Position numbers and translations under genes: made by a program
Notes under the pieces: model-generated
Database searches by the model: none
What the model was told of the DNA's origin: nothing
What the model saw: only the letters and a program-made list of their open reading frames with translations
In this document: piece after piece, positions 16,453 to 25,125 of the stretch
How positions within the stretch are numbered: the stretch's first letter is position 1
How the letters are laid out: every line of letters begins with the position of its first letter
NCBI RefSeq assembly: GCF_025938155.1
Contig: NZ_JAPCZG010000011.1
Location: forward strand, 1 to 64,000
Direction: 5' to 3'
Length of the DNA: 64,000 nt
From: Novosphingobium sp. KCTC 2891
GTDB taxonomy: Bacteria > Pseudomonadota > Alphaproteobacteria > Sphingomonadales > Sphingomonadaceae

Positions 16453-16950
16453 CAAATTTGGAATCGGCGGATTCCATCTCTTGCCAAGGAAAAAGTGTAA
16501 GCGCCCTGCGGCAAGCGTGGAAGGACATGAACTGGCGATATGGGAGGGTAGGGCTTAATGGCAGAGGATGGAACAAACTCGCCCTTGAGCGGAGCGACTG
16601 TGAACGTCGGGCTGCGCCGAAACCGGCCATTCGCCGGTCCACCAAGGCCCGCTCTCCTATTTCAAGGCCTGGAGTGAGTACGGAACGGTAGGTCTGGGCT
16701 GCGGCTCCGTCGCAACCAGGCGTTCATTTTCCCGTGGAGGTCGCTCTAACCCGCCGACTTGCGACAAGTACAAGTCGATCACTTGGACCCGCGAGCGACC
16801 TCCATCCCAGTTGGACCCAAGCTTGACCGCTAACAGAACCGGTGTCACAGTGTTCGTGTCGGGATCGAGCAACCTCCCGGTCAGGCGTCAGCCCAAGCGT
16901 TGCCTTTCACTGGTCCGCTCTTTGGCGGGCGGAAAGGCGTATCGAGGGCA
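16453..16950. other. Intergenic region upstream of the chromate module
   Basis: No supported gene. The region contains a strong nested dyad at 16736-16803 (separate entry) and must hold the promoter of chrA. A minus-strand open frame at 16657-16872 (71 codons) has no recognisable content and spans the dyad. Confidence 0.4.
16736..16803. repeat. Nested inverted repeat before chrA
   Basis: GGAGGTCGCTC (16736-16746) is perfectly inverted at 16793-16803 as GAGCGACCTCC. Inside, CGACTTG (16755-16761) pairs with CAAGTCG (16771-16777) around a 9-nt loop. The structure ends about 150 nt ahead of the chrA start. Confidence 0.65.
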
Positions 16951-18276
16951 ATGGCGCGCGGTAACCTAAATTCCCTGCAAATTCCTACTTTTCGTGAACT
17001 CGTGAGGGTCTCCGTGCGAATCGGTTGCCTGAGCTTCGGCGGGCCGGTCGGACAGATCGCGCTGATGCACCGCGAACTAGTCGAAGAGCGGCAATGGGTC
17101 ACCGAAGATCAATACCTCCACGCCTTGAACTTCTGCCATCTGCTGCCGGGTCCCGAGGCACAGCAGCTTGCGATCTGGATCGGATGGAAGCTGCATGGCC
17201 TTAGAGGCGGCCTTGCTGCGGGTCTGCTCTTTGTCATTCCGGGCGCACTTGTGATCCTCGCGTTGTCGATCCTCTATGGCTACGCGGCGCACCTCACCTG
17301 GTTCGCTGCGCTTTTCCTCGGGATCAAGGCCGCGGTGCTCGCGATCGTGGTGCAAGCGCTGCTGCGAGTTGCAGGACGGGCGCTTAATACCGGGTTCAAG
17401 CGAGGCATCGCGCTCGCAGCGTTTGCTGCGCTGTTCGTACTGAATCTCCCGTTTCCGCTTGTCGTGCTCGCCGCCGGGGCTGCTGGGACGATTGCCGCGG
17501 CAACACGCCCGGACCTGCTGGCGCTGAAGCAGACCGACAAGGCACCGGAGCTCGCCCCGCGCCCCTGGGGGGCCAGCATTCGCGCTATCGTAGTTGGATC
17601 GCTGATCTGGGTCGCACCGATGGTGATGGTGTTCATGACGCTCGGCCCCGACCATGTGCTTTGGCAGGTCGGCGCATTCTTCTCGAAGCTGGCAATCGTG
17701 ACCTTCGGCGGCGCCTATGCGGTGCTCGCCTACATGGCGCAGCAGGCCGTGCAGGGCTTTGGCTGGCTGAGCGCTGGGGAAATGGCCGACGGGCTCGGCC
17801 TGGCCGAGACCACGCCAGGGCCGCTGATCATGGTGACGCAGTACGTCGGCTACCTCGCGGCGTTCCGCGCGCCTGAACCGTTCACACCGCTCGTTGCTGG
17901 AGTCATCGGTGCGGCGTTGACGACCTGGGTGACTTTTGCCCCCTGCTTCCTCTGGATCTTCGCGCTGGCACCGTGGATCGAACGGCTCGAACATGCCCAT
18001 AAACTCAAGGGTGGACTAGCCGCCGTGACTGCGGCGATCGTCGGAGTGATCGCCAACCTCAGCCTGTGGTTCGCACTCCATGTGCTTTTCAAGCGGGTCG
18101 GATCGGTTGAGCTCGGGTCGCTCACGATCTCGGCGCCCGAACTCGCCAGCTTTGACTGGCGCGCAGCCGTCTTGGGAGCACTTGCCGCGTTCCTCATCTT
18201 CGGCCGCAAATGGAACATCATCCGCGTGCTCGCCTTGAGCGCAGCAGGCGGCCTTATCCTCGGTCAGATCGCTTGA
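16951..18276 (+). CDS. chrA: Chromate efflux transporter ChrA (CHR family)
   Basis: A 441-residue inner-membrane CHR-family protein with two homologous halves of about 190-200 residues, the long-chain form. The conserved start of each half is visible: FGGPVGQIALMHRELVEE near residues 30-47 and FGGAYAVLAYMAQQAV in the second. The matching motifs LLPGPEAQQLAIWIGW and AETTPGPLIMVTQYVGY follow. It exports chromate and lowers its cytoplasmic level. The ATG at 16951 has GAGG upstream; the 17 codons before it lack a site. The SOD gene follows after 16 nt, so chrA, SOD and the chrB-like gene form one operon. Confidence 0.95.
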   Translation: MARGNLNSLQIPTFRELVRVSVRIGCLSFGGPVGQIALMHRELVEERQWVTEDQYLHALNFCHLLPGPEAQQLAIWIGWKLHGLRGGLAAGLLFVIPGALVILALSILYGYAAHLTWFAALFLGIKAAVLAIVVQALLRVAGRALNTGFKRGIALAAFAALFVLNLPFPLVVLAAGAAGTIAAATRPDLLALKQTDKAPELAPRPWGASIRAIVVGSLIWVAPMVMVFMTLGPDHVLWQVGAFFSKLAIVTFGGAYAVLAYMAQQAVQGFGWLSAGEMADGLGLAETTPGPLIMVTQYVGYLAAFRAPEPFTPLVAGVIGAALTTWVTFAPCFLWIFALAPWIERLEHAHKLKGGLAAVTAAIVGVIANLSLWFALHVLFKRVGSVELGSLTISAPELASFDWRAAVLGALAAFLIFGRKWNIIRVLALSAAGGLILGQIA

Positions 18277-18292
18277 ACAGGAGCCTCACACC

Positions 18293-19027
18293 ATGAACGA
18301 CGTCTCTCGCCGCAACGCCATTGGCAGCATTGCGCTTGGCGTCGCAGCCGCAGCAGCCCCAGGTCCCGCTGCTGCCGTCACACCCACTTCCGGAGGTGCT
18401 CCCATGACCAGCCCCGCTCCCGCCTTTGCCGGCGGCCATACCGTCAAACCGCTCGGGTTCGATCCCACCAACCTTACGGGTCTCTCCGAAAAGCTGATCC
18501 GCTCGCACTGGGAAAACAACTACCAAGGCTCGGTAAAGACCCTCAACATGATCGAGGGTCGGCTTGCCGCCGCGATGGCTGACAAGGATCTTCCACCGGT
18601 CGTCTATGGCGGTCTCAAACGCGAGGAACTGCACCGCACCGGCTCGGTGATCCTCCACGAACTCTACTTCGAGCAGTTTGGCGGCAATGGTCTGGCGGCA
18701 GGAAGCATCCGGGATGCACTGGCTGCCAGCCACGGTTCGTTCGAAGCGTGGGAAACCGAGTTCCGGCGCACGGCGATGGCGCTGGCGGGCGGCTCTGGCT
18801 GGGCCATTCTCGCCTGGAACCAGTACACCCGCTCATTGCATAACTACTGGGCCTGGGATCATACCAACGGGCCGGTCGCTGGAGTGCCCTTGCTCGTGCT
18901 CGACATGTACGAACATGCCTTCGCCATGGATTATGGCACGGCCGCTGCGAAATACGTCGACTCCTTCATGCACAATCTCGATTGGGCAGTGGTCGATGCG
19001 CGTTACCGCTCCGCATCTCGTACCTGA
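18293..19027 (+). CDS. Exported Fe/Mn superoxide dismutase of the chromate operon
   Basis: A 244-residue superoxide dismutase. The metal ligands of the Fe/Mn family are all present: H72 (SHWENNY), H122 (LHELYFEQ), D204 and H208 (LVLDMYEH). The N-terminus has a twin-arginine-type signal (SRRNAIGSIALG, residues 5-16) followed by an Ala-rich stretch, so the enzyme is probably exported folded to the periplasm. SOD genes are known companions of chr genes, where they would remove superoxide made during chromate reduction. It sits 16 nt after chrA and 11 nt before the chrB-like gene. Whether Fe or Mn is used cannot be decided. Confidence 0.9.
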   Translation: MNDVSRRNAIGSIALGVAAAAAPGPAAAVTPTSGGAPMTSPAPAFAGGHTVKPLGFDPTNLTGLSEKLIRSHWENNYQGSVKTLNMIEGRLAAAMADKDLPPVVYGGLKREELHRTGSVILHELYFEQFGGNGLAAGSIRDALAASHGSFEAWETEFRRTAMALAGGSGWAILAWNQYTRSLHNYWAWDHTNGPVAGVPLLVLDMYEHAFAMDYGTAAAKYVDSFMHNLDWAVVDARYRSASRT

Positions 19028-19038
19028 GGCGCACAGCG

Positions 19039-19485
19039 ATGAAATGGGTCACCCGTGAGCGGCCGAAGATTGACCGGATTGCCTGCCCGTGGCTGATCCG
19101 GCGCTTCATCGAACCCGAGGCCGAGTTCCTCTACGTTCCGGCAGATCAGGTGCTCGACACCGCCGAGACTGAGGGAGCCATTCCATACGACATCCCCGGC
19201 GTGGAATTCAGCCATGTCGGGGAGAAATGCAGCTTTGATGCCATCATCGAGAAATATGCGCTGACCGATCCGGCACTCCTTCAACTGGCCGTGATCGTTC
19301 GTGGTGCAGACACCTCGCGGCTCGACCTGGCCCCGCAATCGGCGGGCTTGCTGGCGATGTCACTGGGCCTGTCGGCCAATTACGCCAACGATCATGATAT
19401 GCTCGAACAGGGTATGGTGATGTACGACGCGCTTTATGCCTGGTGCCGGTCTTGCCAGAATGAGGCGCACAATTGGCCACCTTAG
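19039..19485 (+). CDS. ChrB C-terminal-domain protein
   Basis: A 148-residue protein matching only the C-terminal domain of ChrB (start MKWVTRERPKIDRIACPW, then LIRRFIEPEAEFLYVPA). Full-length ChrB, about 310-320 residues, also has an N-terminal regulatory part that is absent here. Stand-alone copies are frequent in chromate operons; the domain contains conserved Asp, Arg, Cys and His positions of unknown use. The start is the ATG at 19039, 11 nt after the SOD stop. It completes the chrA-SOD-chrB unit. Because the regulatory part is missing, I doubt that it represses the operon. Confidence 0.85.
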   Translation: MKWVTRERPKIDRIACPWLIRRFIEPEAEFLYVPADQVLDTAETEGAIPYDIPGVEFSHVGEKCSFDAIIEKYALTDPALLQLAVIVRGADTSRLDLAPQSAGLLAMSLGLSANYANDHDMLEQGMVMYDALYAWCRSCQNEAHNWPP

Positions 19486-19658
19486 GCATTTAGCGGACAA
19501 GCGAGCAAAGCAAAACGATAGAAGTGCAGGCTCCATTTCGCTCAATGGGTTCCCTAGATGGCGGCTTTGTCGGCGTCTGCAATCTAGACCCTAGGGTTCA
19601 TTTCAATTATTCTACCAGGTTTCCCTCTAATATCTTCAGAATCACGACCGCCTAAAGC

Positions 19659-19693
19659 ATAATGTCGAAGGATAGGTCGGATTCCGACATTAT
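19659..19693. repeat. Inverted repeat at the 3' end of the SDR gene
   Basis: ATAATGTCG (19659-19667) is exactly inverted at 19685-19693 as CGACATTAT, overlapping the SDR stop codon. The hairpin lies between the convergent chrB-like and SDR genes and may end transcription from one side, although no T-run follows. Confidence 0.5.
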
Positions 19694-20430
19694 CGGGCTG
19701 TAAAACCATTGTCGATCACGAGCTCTGCGCCGCTCATGTAACTGGCGTCGTCGGACAGCAGGAAGAGGATGCCAGCTGCAATTTCGTCGGGTTCGGCAAG
19801 CCTGCCTGCCGGAAGCAGACTGTTGAGCGCGCCGCGAATTTCGTCCGAGCCTCCGAGCTGGTCGACGATCGCGTCGGCCATTGGTGTCTGGGTGAGCGCG
19901 GGGTGGACGGAGTTGACGCGGATACGGCTGGGCATGGCGATCGCTTCGAGCGCGGCGGTCTTGGTCAGCAGTCGGACCGCGCCCTTGCTCGCGGTATAAG
20001 CGGCTGCACCGGGCGAGCCGCGCAGGCCTGCGGTCGAGGACAAATTGACGATCGATCCGGTGCCGGCAACCTGCATCGCGCGCATCACGTGCTTGCAGCC
20101 GAGGAACGTTCCTTCGACGTTGACGCGCATCACTAACCGGAAATCCTCGATCGTGGTTTCAATAGTCGTGCCCATGCGGATCACGCCGGCCGCGTTGACC
20201 AGTCCGTCGATCCGGCCGTCGGAGGCAGTCACCGCTTCAACCAGCGCGATCCAGTCGTCCTCACTTGTGACGTCGCAAATGTGGTCGACCATGCCTGCAA
20301 GGCCGCAGGAAGTCAGGTCGGCCCCATGAACGACCGCGCCTTGCGCGACCAGCCGCTCAGCGGTGCGCTTGCCGATTCCAGACGAGGCTCCGGTCACGAT
20401 CACGACTTTGCCTCCGAAACGCCCGTCCAT
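19690..20430 (-). CDS. Short-chain dehydrogenase/reductase
   Basis: A 246-residue classical SDR oxidoreductase using NAD(P)H. The cofactor motif TGASSGIG is at residues 13-20, NAAG at 79-82, and the catalytic Ser (about 131), Tyr145 and Lys149 (YTASK) are intact. The lack of a basic residue right after the glycine motif and the acidic D38 (HGADLT) at the end of the second strand favour NAD(H). The ATG at 20430 follows AGGAGA. It is 35 nt downstream of the tetR gene on the same strand and divergent from the Rieske unit, so it probably oxidises a product of that pathway, such as a dihydrodiol or alcohol. The substrate is unknown. Confidence 0.9.
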   Translation of the reverse strand: MDGRFGGKVVIVTGASSGIGKRTAERLVAQGAVVHGADLTSCGLAGMVDHICDVTSEDDWIALVEAVTASDGRIDGLVNAAGVIRMGTTIETTIEDFRLVMRVNVEGTFLGCKHVMRAMQVAGTGSIVNLSSTAGLRGSPGAAAYTASKGAVRLLTKTAALEAIAMPSRIRVNSVHPALTQTPMADAIVDQLGGSDEIRGALNSLLPAGRLAEPDEIAAGILFLLSDDASYMSGAELVIDNGFTAR

Positions 20431-20465
20431 CCCGCTCTCCTGTCTTTGCTTGTTTTTCTGGAACT

Positions 20466-21137
20466 TCAGTCCTGCAGCGCATTCCGCAGCACGGTCTTGG
20501 CATAGCCGAGCAGGTCCGCGACGACCTCGGGCTGCACCTGACCCGCGAGTTGTCCGTAGGCCATGCCCTCGAGCACATAGTGCGCGATATTGCCCGCCTG
20601 CATGACCTGGGGATCGGCGTAGCGCCAGCCGAACGCCTGTCGTGCGGTCTCGTACCAGTCGCGGAGGAAGGCCTGATAGCGGGGCGCGAATTCCTCGGTC
20701 AGTTCGGCATCGCTGCGGGCCAGCAGAACGAGTTCCTGGTAGGCGCGGAAATCGCGCTCGTTGAGGTGCTTCCAGTGTGCATCGATGATCTGGCTGGCGA
20801 CGTCCTCGTCCGGCCCGATCGCCTCGACATCCGCCTTGAACTGGTTCAGGCGGCGCACGTTGATGTACTCGATCACCGCGCACAGCAGGTCGCGACGGGT
20901 TGCGAAGTGGTATTGCGCGCCCCCGCGTGAAATTCCCGCGCGGTCTGCAATCACGGCAAACGACAGCTCGTGCGCGGTCCCTTCGAGCAGGCAATCGACC
21001 GTTGCTTCGAGGACCCTCAGCCGCATCGTCTCGCTTTTGGCGAGCTGGCGCGCGGAAGGTCCCTCGCTGCGGCGCCGCGGCGCGCGCGGACGCGGAGAAG
21101 AATTCGCCTCACCGATCACACCGCCGTTCGAAGTCAC
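20466..21137 (-). CDS. TetR-family transcriptional regulator
   Basis: A 223-residue TetR-type repressor. The helix-turn-helix reads LSFAVIADRAGISRGGAQYHF, split across the usual helices, followed by ATRRDLLCAVIEY; the C-terminal ligand domain is helical. I take the GTG at 21137 as the start because GGAAGG lies 7 nt upstream; a shorter form from the ATG at 21026 would still hold the HTH. It is transcribed with the SDR gene and divergently from the Rieske oxygenase. It therefore probably controls the intervening promoters in response to the substrate. Confidence 0.87.
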   Translation of the reverse strand: MTSNGGVIGEANSSPRPRAPRRRSEGPSARQLAKSETMRLRVLEATVDCLLEGTAHELSFAVIADRAGISRGGAQYHFATRRDLLCAVIEYINVRRLNQFKADVEAIGPDEDVASQIIDAHWKHLNERDFRAYQELVLLARSDAELTEEFAPRYQAFLRDWYETARQAFGWRYADPQVMQAGNIAHYVLEGMAYGQLAGQVQPEVVADLLGYAKTVLRNALQD

Positions 21138-21262
21138 GCCCGTCCTTCCCCTTCCGCGGCCTTGCTGCGCTCGCGGGGCATCTGTGCGTCGCCTGTCGCA
21201 GGGGCGCAAGTCAAGCCGTCGCCACGGCCCTATCTAAAAAACGAGCGACCTAACAGGTTTTG

Positions 21263-21290
21263 TTGACAGCCGCCGAAATGCGCATAGTTT
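21263..21290 (+). promoter_or_regulatory. Putative promoter of the Rieske unit
   Basis: TTGACA at 21263-21268 is followed after 16 nt by TAGTTT (21285-21290), in the divergent tetR-Rieske interval. The -10 is a poor match. A purine-rich A-run follows. This interval should also hold the TetR operator, which I cannot place. Confidence 0.4.
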
Positions 21291-21457
21291 CTCAAAAAAA
21301 GCTGGCTGGCATGTTTTAATCCGGCGGCGCATTGCGGAGAAATCGAAAGGCACTGCGCGAGCGTACACTGCTTGCGCGGCGACGGGCGCAGCATGCCCGG
21401 CCAAAGCCACTTCCCACGATGCTGCCGCCGGGCCGTCCATGAAAGGATTGCCCGAGT

Positions 21458-22840
21458 ATGGCCAAGATAGAAGACCGGATGATCGAGGTGCTGGGTGCCG
21501 AGCGCCAGCAGACTCAGGCGCCAGCGTTCGTCCCGCGAAAGCCCATCCCGATGTTGGGCTACCAGCGCATCGACGGCGCGCGTTTCCATTCGCCCGAGTT
21601 CATGCAGGCCGAATGGGACCACGTCTGGACCAAGACCTGGAACGTCGCTTGCCATGTCTCGGAACTCGGCGAACCCGGCGAATTTCGTGTCCATACGCTG
21701 GGCAAGGAATCGCTGCTGTTCGTGCGCGGCGAGGACGGTGAAATTCGCGGCTTCTTCAACGTCTGCCAGCACCGTGGGAACGTGCTTTGCCAGGTTCAGT
21801 CGGGCATGGTCGAGCGATTCACCTGCCCCTATCACGGATGGCAGTGGAACAATGATGGCAGCCTTCACCTGCTGTCGCGGCCCGAACTGTTCGGCCAGTT
21901 CAAGGACGGGGTACCGAAGGGCGAACTCGACCTGCCGCCGGTCCGCACAGACACTTGGGGTGGCTGGGTCTGGTTCAACCTCGATCCGTACGCGATCGAC
22001 TTGCGCAATTTCCTAGGTGAGGCGGGCCGGCACCTCGAAAGCTACGAGCTCGAGAAATTCCAGCTGATCGACCAGGCCACATTCGAATGGAACGGCAACT
22101 GGAAGCATGCGCACGATGCTTTCAATGAATCCTACCATTTTGAGACGCTGCACGCCGACTTCATGAACATCACCGAAGGCTACGATGTGCCGATCGAATT
22201 GGTGGGCATGCACAGCCGGATGATCAATTTCAACCTGACGGTCAGCGAACTGCTCGGCAATGCCGAGGAGATGACGCCGCTGCGCGAGAAGTTTCTCGGC
22301 ATCGGCACACAAGTCCCGGCGGACTACCAGGGCAGCTTGCGCGACATTCACCTCGAAGTGATCAAGGCCAAGCGCGCGATCCAGGACCAGACCCACTTGC
22401 CCTATCGCCGGATGAACGACGAACAGCTGGTCCACCAGTACCACTACACGTTCTTCCCCGGCACCACCTTCACTCAGACGCCCGAGGGATCGATCGTTTT
22501 CCGCTATCGCCCGCACCCGACCGACCCGGCGTTCTGCTACTACGACTTCCTGATCACCGAGCACCGCGCGCCCGGCAGCAAGCCACCCTTGGTGACGCCG
22601 CGGTTCTTCCGCCACGACGAACTCGACGACTACGCCGACGCCTTTCCCGACACGTTCGACCCGTTCCTTGCCAACGTGCTCAAGCAGGATGGCTCGAACA
22701 TGCCGACGATGCAGCAGGGCACCGGCTCATTGGGCTTCCGCGGCATGATCCTGGGCGACCAGGAAGTGCGCATCCGTCATTTCCACCAGCAGATCGATCG
22801 CTGCCTGATGGGCGATTATCCATGGCTGCACGCGACCTGA
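21458..22840 (+). CDS. Rieske non-haem iron oxygenase, alpha subunit
   Basis: A 460-residue ring-hydroxylating oxygenase. The Rieske [2Fe-2S] motif is CxH at C103/H105 and CPYH at C123/H126. The mononuclear iron site shows H227 and H232 in ESYHFETLH. Glu224 takes the position of the Asp that bridges the Rieske and iron centres in naphthalene dioxygenase. No beta subunit, ferredoxin or reductase gene is adjacent, so it is either an alpha-only enzyme or borrows electron carriers encoded elsewhere. It starts the unit oxygenase - TonB receptor - GST - VOC - ThuA. The substrate cannot be named; the context suggests a xenobiotic or plant aromatic. Confidence 0.93.
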   Translation: MAKIEDRMIEVLGAERQQTQAPAFVPRKPIPMLGYQRIDGARFHSPEFMQAEWDHVWTKTWNVACHVSELGEPGEFRVHTLGKESLLFVRGEDGEIRGFFNVCQHRGNVLCQVQSGMVERFTCPYHGWQWNNDGSLHLLSRPELFGQFKDGVPKGELDLPPVRTDTWGGWVWFNLDPYAIDLRNFLGEAGRHLESYELEKFQLIDQATFEWNGNWKHAHDAFNESYHFETLHADFMNITEGYDVPIELVGMHSRMINFNLTVSELLGNAEEMTPLREKFLGIGTQVPADYQGSLRDIHLEVIKAKRAIQDQTHLPYRRMNDEQLVHQYHYTFFPGTTFTQTPEGSIVFRYRPHPTDPAFCYYDFLITEHRAPGSKPPLVTPRFFRHDELDDYADAFPDTFDPFLANVLKQDGSNMPTMQQGTGSLGFRGMILGDQEVRIRHFHQQIDRCLMGDYPWLHAT

Positions 22841-22898
22841 GCGGACCCTGACAACCAACTTATACAAACATCGCATAACGACAAAAAAGGGGAGAGTG

Positions 22899-25091
22899 AT
22901 GATGAAGCCTTTGAAGCCCAAGGCATTAGATCGGCGCGCGGAACCGGCGCTGACAGGTTGCGCCAGCGTGCTCGCGCTGTTGCTCGCGGCCAACCCGGCC
23001 TACGCCCAGCAGGCGGCGCAGCCGGCACGGGCCGACACGCCGGCGAACCCCGACGATGCCGAGATCATCGTCACCGCGCAGCGCCGCGAACAGACGCTGA
23101 TGAAAGTGCCGCAGGCGGTCCAAGGCCTGTCGGGTGAGAGCCTCGTCCGCATGGGGGTGACCGACATCCAGTCGGCGATCTCGCTGGTGCCGAGCGCGAC
23201 CACCGGCTCGACCATCGGCGCAGGCAGCACCACCTACCAGATTCGCGCGATTGCTGCGTCGGAGACTGACGGCGATCCGGCGGTCGGCTACTATCTCGAC
23301 AATTTCGCCTTCACCATGCCCGGCCGACCATACGCGCCGGCCGCCGACTTCTACGACCTCGAGCGCGTCGAAGTGCTGCGCGGGCCATCGGGCACGCTTT
23401 ATGGCCTCGGCTCGATCGGCGGCACCATCAAGGTGCTGACCAAGGACCCCGAGCTCGACGGAGTCAGCGGTTCACTACGCGGAACCGGCAGTCTCACCAC
23501 CGGGGGCAAGCCGGGCTGGTCGGGCGACCAGATGCTTAACCTGCCGATCGTAGACGGTAAGGTCGCGTTGCGCGGAGTGATCAGCTACAAGCGGGTCGGC
23601 GGCTATGCCGACATCATCCCGACCGGGGTCAAGAACGACAACCCATCGACCAGCTTCACCGGCAGGCTCAAGCTGCTGGCCAAGCCGACCGACAACCTGA
23701 CGATCCGCCTTTCCGCCTGGCGCAACAACACCAAACAGCGCTGGTCGAACCGCATCACCTTCTCCGAGCCCGCCAGCATCGATCAGCAGTTCGGCGAAGC
23801 GCTGTCGGACTACTGGCTGTTTGCCGGCGACGTCGAATACGACATGGGGTTCGCCACGATCCAGAGCTCGACCGGGCACATCAAGAACACCGTTATTTCG
23901 AACAACGGCGGGTTCATTCCGGGCATCGGCAACTTCACCTCGCTGTGGCCGCTGGTCACCAACAACTTTAACGAGGATCTGAGGCTGACCTCGAACGGCG
24001 ACGGCCCGCTGCAGTATATCGTCGGTTTTTTCTACCAGAACGGCAACACTGCAGGCGGCCAGACCGTGCAGTTGCCTGACTTCCCGGTCGCGCCTGGCGT
24101 CATCGGCTTCAACACCGTCAACGACCGCAACCGGCTCTTCAGCAAGGGCTGGGCGGTCTACGGCGAGGCAACTTACTCGACTTTCGACCGCAAGCTCGAC
24201 CTGACCGTGGGCGGGCGCTACTACAAGGAGCAGCGCCGCTTCGAGGAAGACAGCCAGCTCGAGATCGCCGGCTCCGTCATCCCCAACCGCAGCACCACCC
24301 GCGCCAGCCACGATACCTTCAATCCGCGCGTCAACATTGCCTATCACCCTGCCCCCAATGCGATGATCTACGCCGAAGTCGCCAAGGGCTTCCGCAGCGG
24401 CTCGATCACTTCAGCCTCGATCATCGGCGCATCGAACGCGGTGCTCGGCACCAGCCTGTCGAACGTCTCGCCGCCCGACACGCTGTGGAACTACGAAGGC
24501 GGGCTCAAGGTGGGTCTGTTCGACAACGCAGTGCAACTCGAACTGGCCGGCTACTATGTCGACTGGGCAAAGGCGCAGATCGAGTTGAGCCCCGCGCTCC
24601 AGACGATCGTCGCGCAAGTGGGCGACGTGCGCGGCCACGGCATAGAGCCATCGATCACCTGGCGCACTCCGTTGCGCGGCCTGACCCTCAACTTTGCCGG
24701 CAACTTCAACTCGACCACGATCCACAACGTGCCTGCCGCGATCGTGGCGCATATCCCACAGTTGAAGGAGGGCAACCAACTCCCCGGCACCGCCAAGACC
24801 ACCTTCACGCTGGCGGGTTCGTACCAGACCCCGATCGGCGGCAACGGCCTGCAACTGCGGTTGAATGCCCGCTACAGCTACCGTTCGCGCCAGCAGAGTA
24901 TCTTCAATGGCGCCTACGCCCCCTACAACGGGGTCGGCTACGCGCGGGCGAGCATTGGCAACGATCGGTGGGAAGCGGGCGTTTTCAGCGACAACCTCGG
25001 CAATACGGTCGGCCCGCTCGACCGGCCGGGCGGCCAGAACCAAATCGTCTATCCGCGGACAGTCGGCATCTCGTTCGAAGCCCACTACTGA
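22899..25091 (+). CDS. TonB-dependent outer-membrane receptor
   Basis: A 730-residue receptor with a signal peptide (hydrophobic VLALLLAANPAYAQ, residues about 26-39). A TonB box-like IIVTAQRREQ opens the mature chain, followed by a plug domain and a 22-strand barrel ending in the expected aromatic (FEAHY). Sphingomonads commonly use such receptors for aromatic or plant-derived substrates. It lies 58 nt after the oxygenase gene and 34 nt before the GST gene, so it probably imports the oxygenase substrate. GTG 22896, ATG 22899 and ATG 22902 are possible starts; GGGGAG fits any. Confidence 0.9.
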   Translation: MMKPLKPKALDRRAEPALTGCASVLALLLAANPAYAQQAAQPARADTPANPDDAEIIVTAQRREQTLMKVPQAVQGLSGESLVRMGVTDIQSAISLVPSATTGSTIGAGSTTYQIRAIAASETDGDPAVGYYLDNFAFTMPGRPYAPAADFYDLERVEVLRGPSGTLYGLGSIGGTIKVLTKDPELDGVSGSLRGTGSLTTGGKPGWSGDQMLNLPIVDGKVALRGVISYKRVGGYADIIPTGVKNDNPSTSFTGRLKLLAKPTDNLTIRLSAWRNNTKQRWSNRITFSEPASIDQQFGEALSDYWLFAGDVEYDMGFATIQSSTGHIKNTVISNNGGFIPGIGNFTSLWPLVTNNFNEDLRLTSNGDGPLQYIVGFFYQNGNTAGGQTVQLPDFPVAPGVIGFNTVNDRNRLFSKGWAVYGEATYSTFDRKLDLTVGGRYYKEQRRFEEDSQLEIAGSVIPNRSTTRASHDTFNPRVNIAYHPAPNAMIYAEVAKGFRSGSITSASIIGASNAVLGTSLSNVSPPDTLWNYEGGLKVGLFDNAVQLELAGYYVDWAKAQIELSPALQTIVAQVGDVRGHGIEPSITWRTPLRGLTLNFAGNFNSTTIHNVPAAIVAHIPQLKEGNQLPGTAKTTFTLAGSYQTPIGGNGLQLRLNARYSYRSRQQSIFNGAYAPYNGVGYARASIGNDRWEAGVFSDNLGNTVGPLDRPGGQNQIVYPRTVGISFEAHY

Positions 25092-25125
25092 TCCTGTTAC
25101 CGCCTGATCCATTGGGAGGGTGCCA

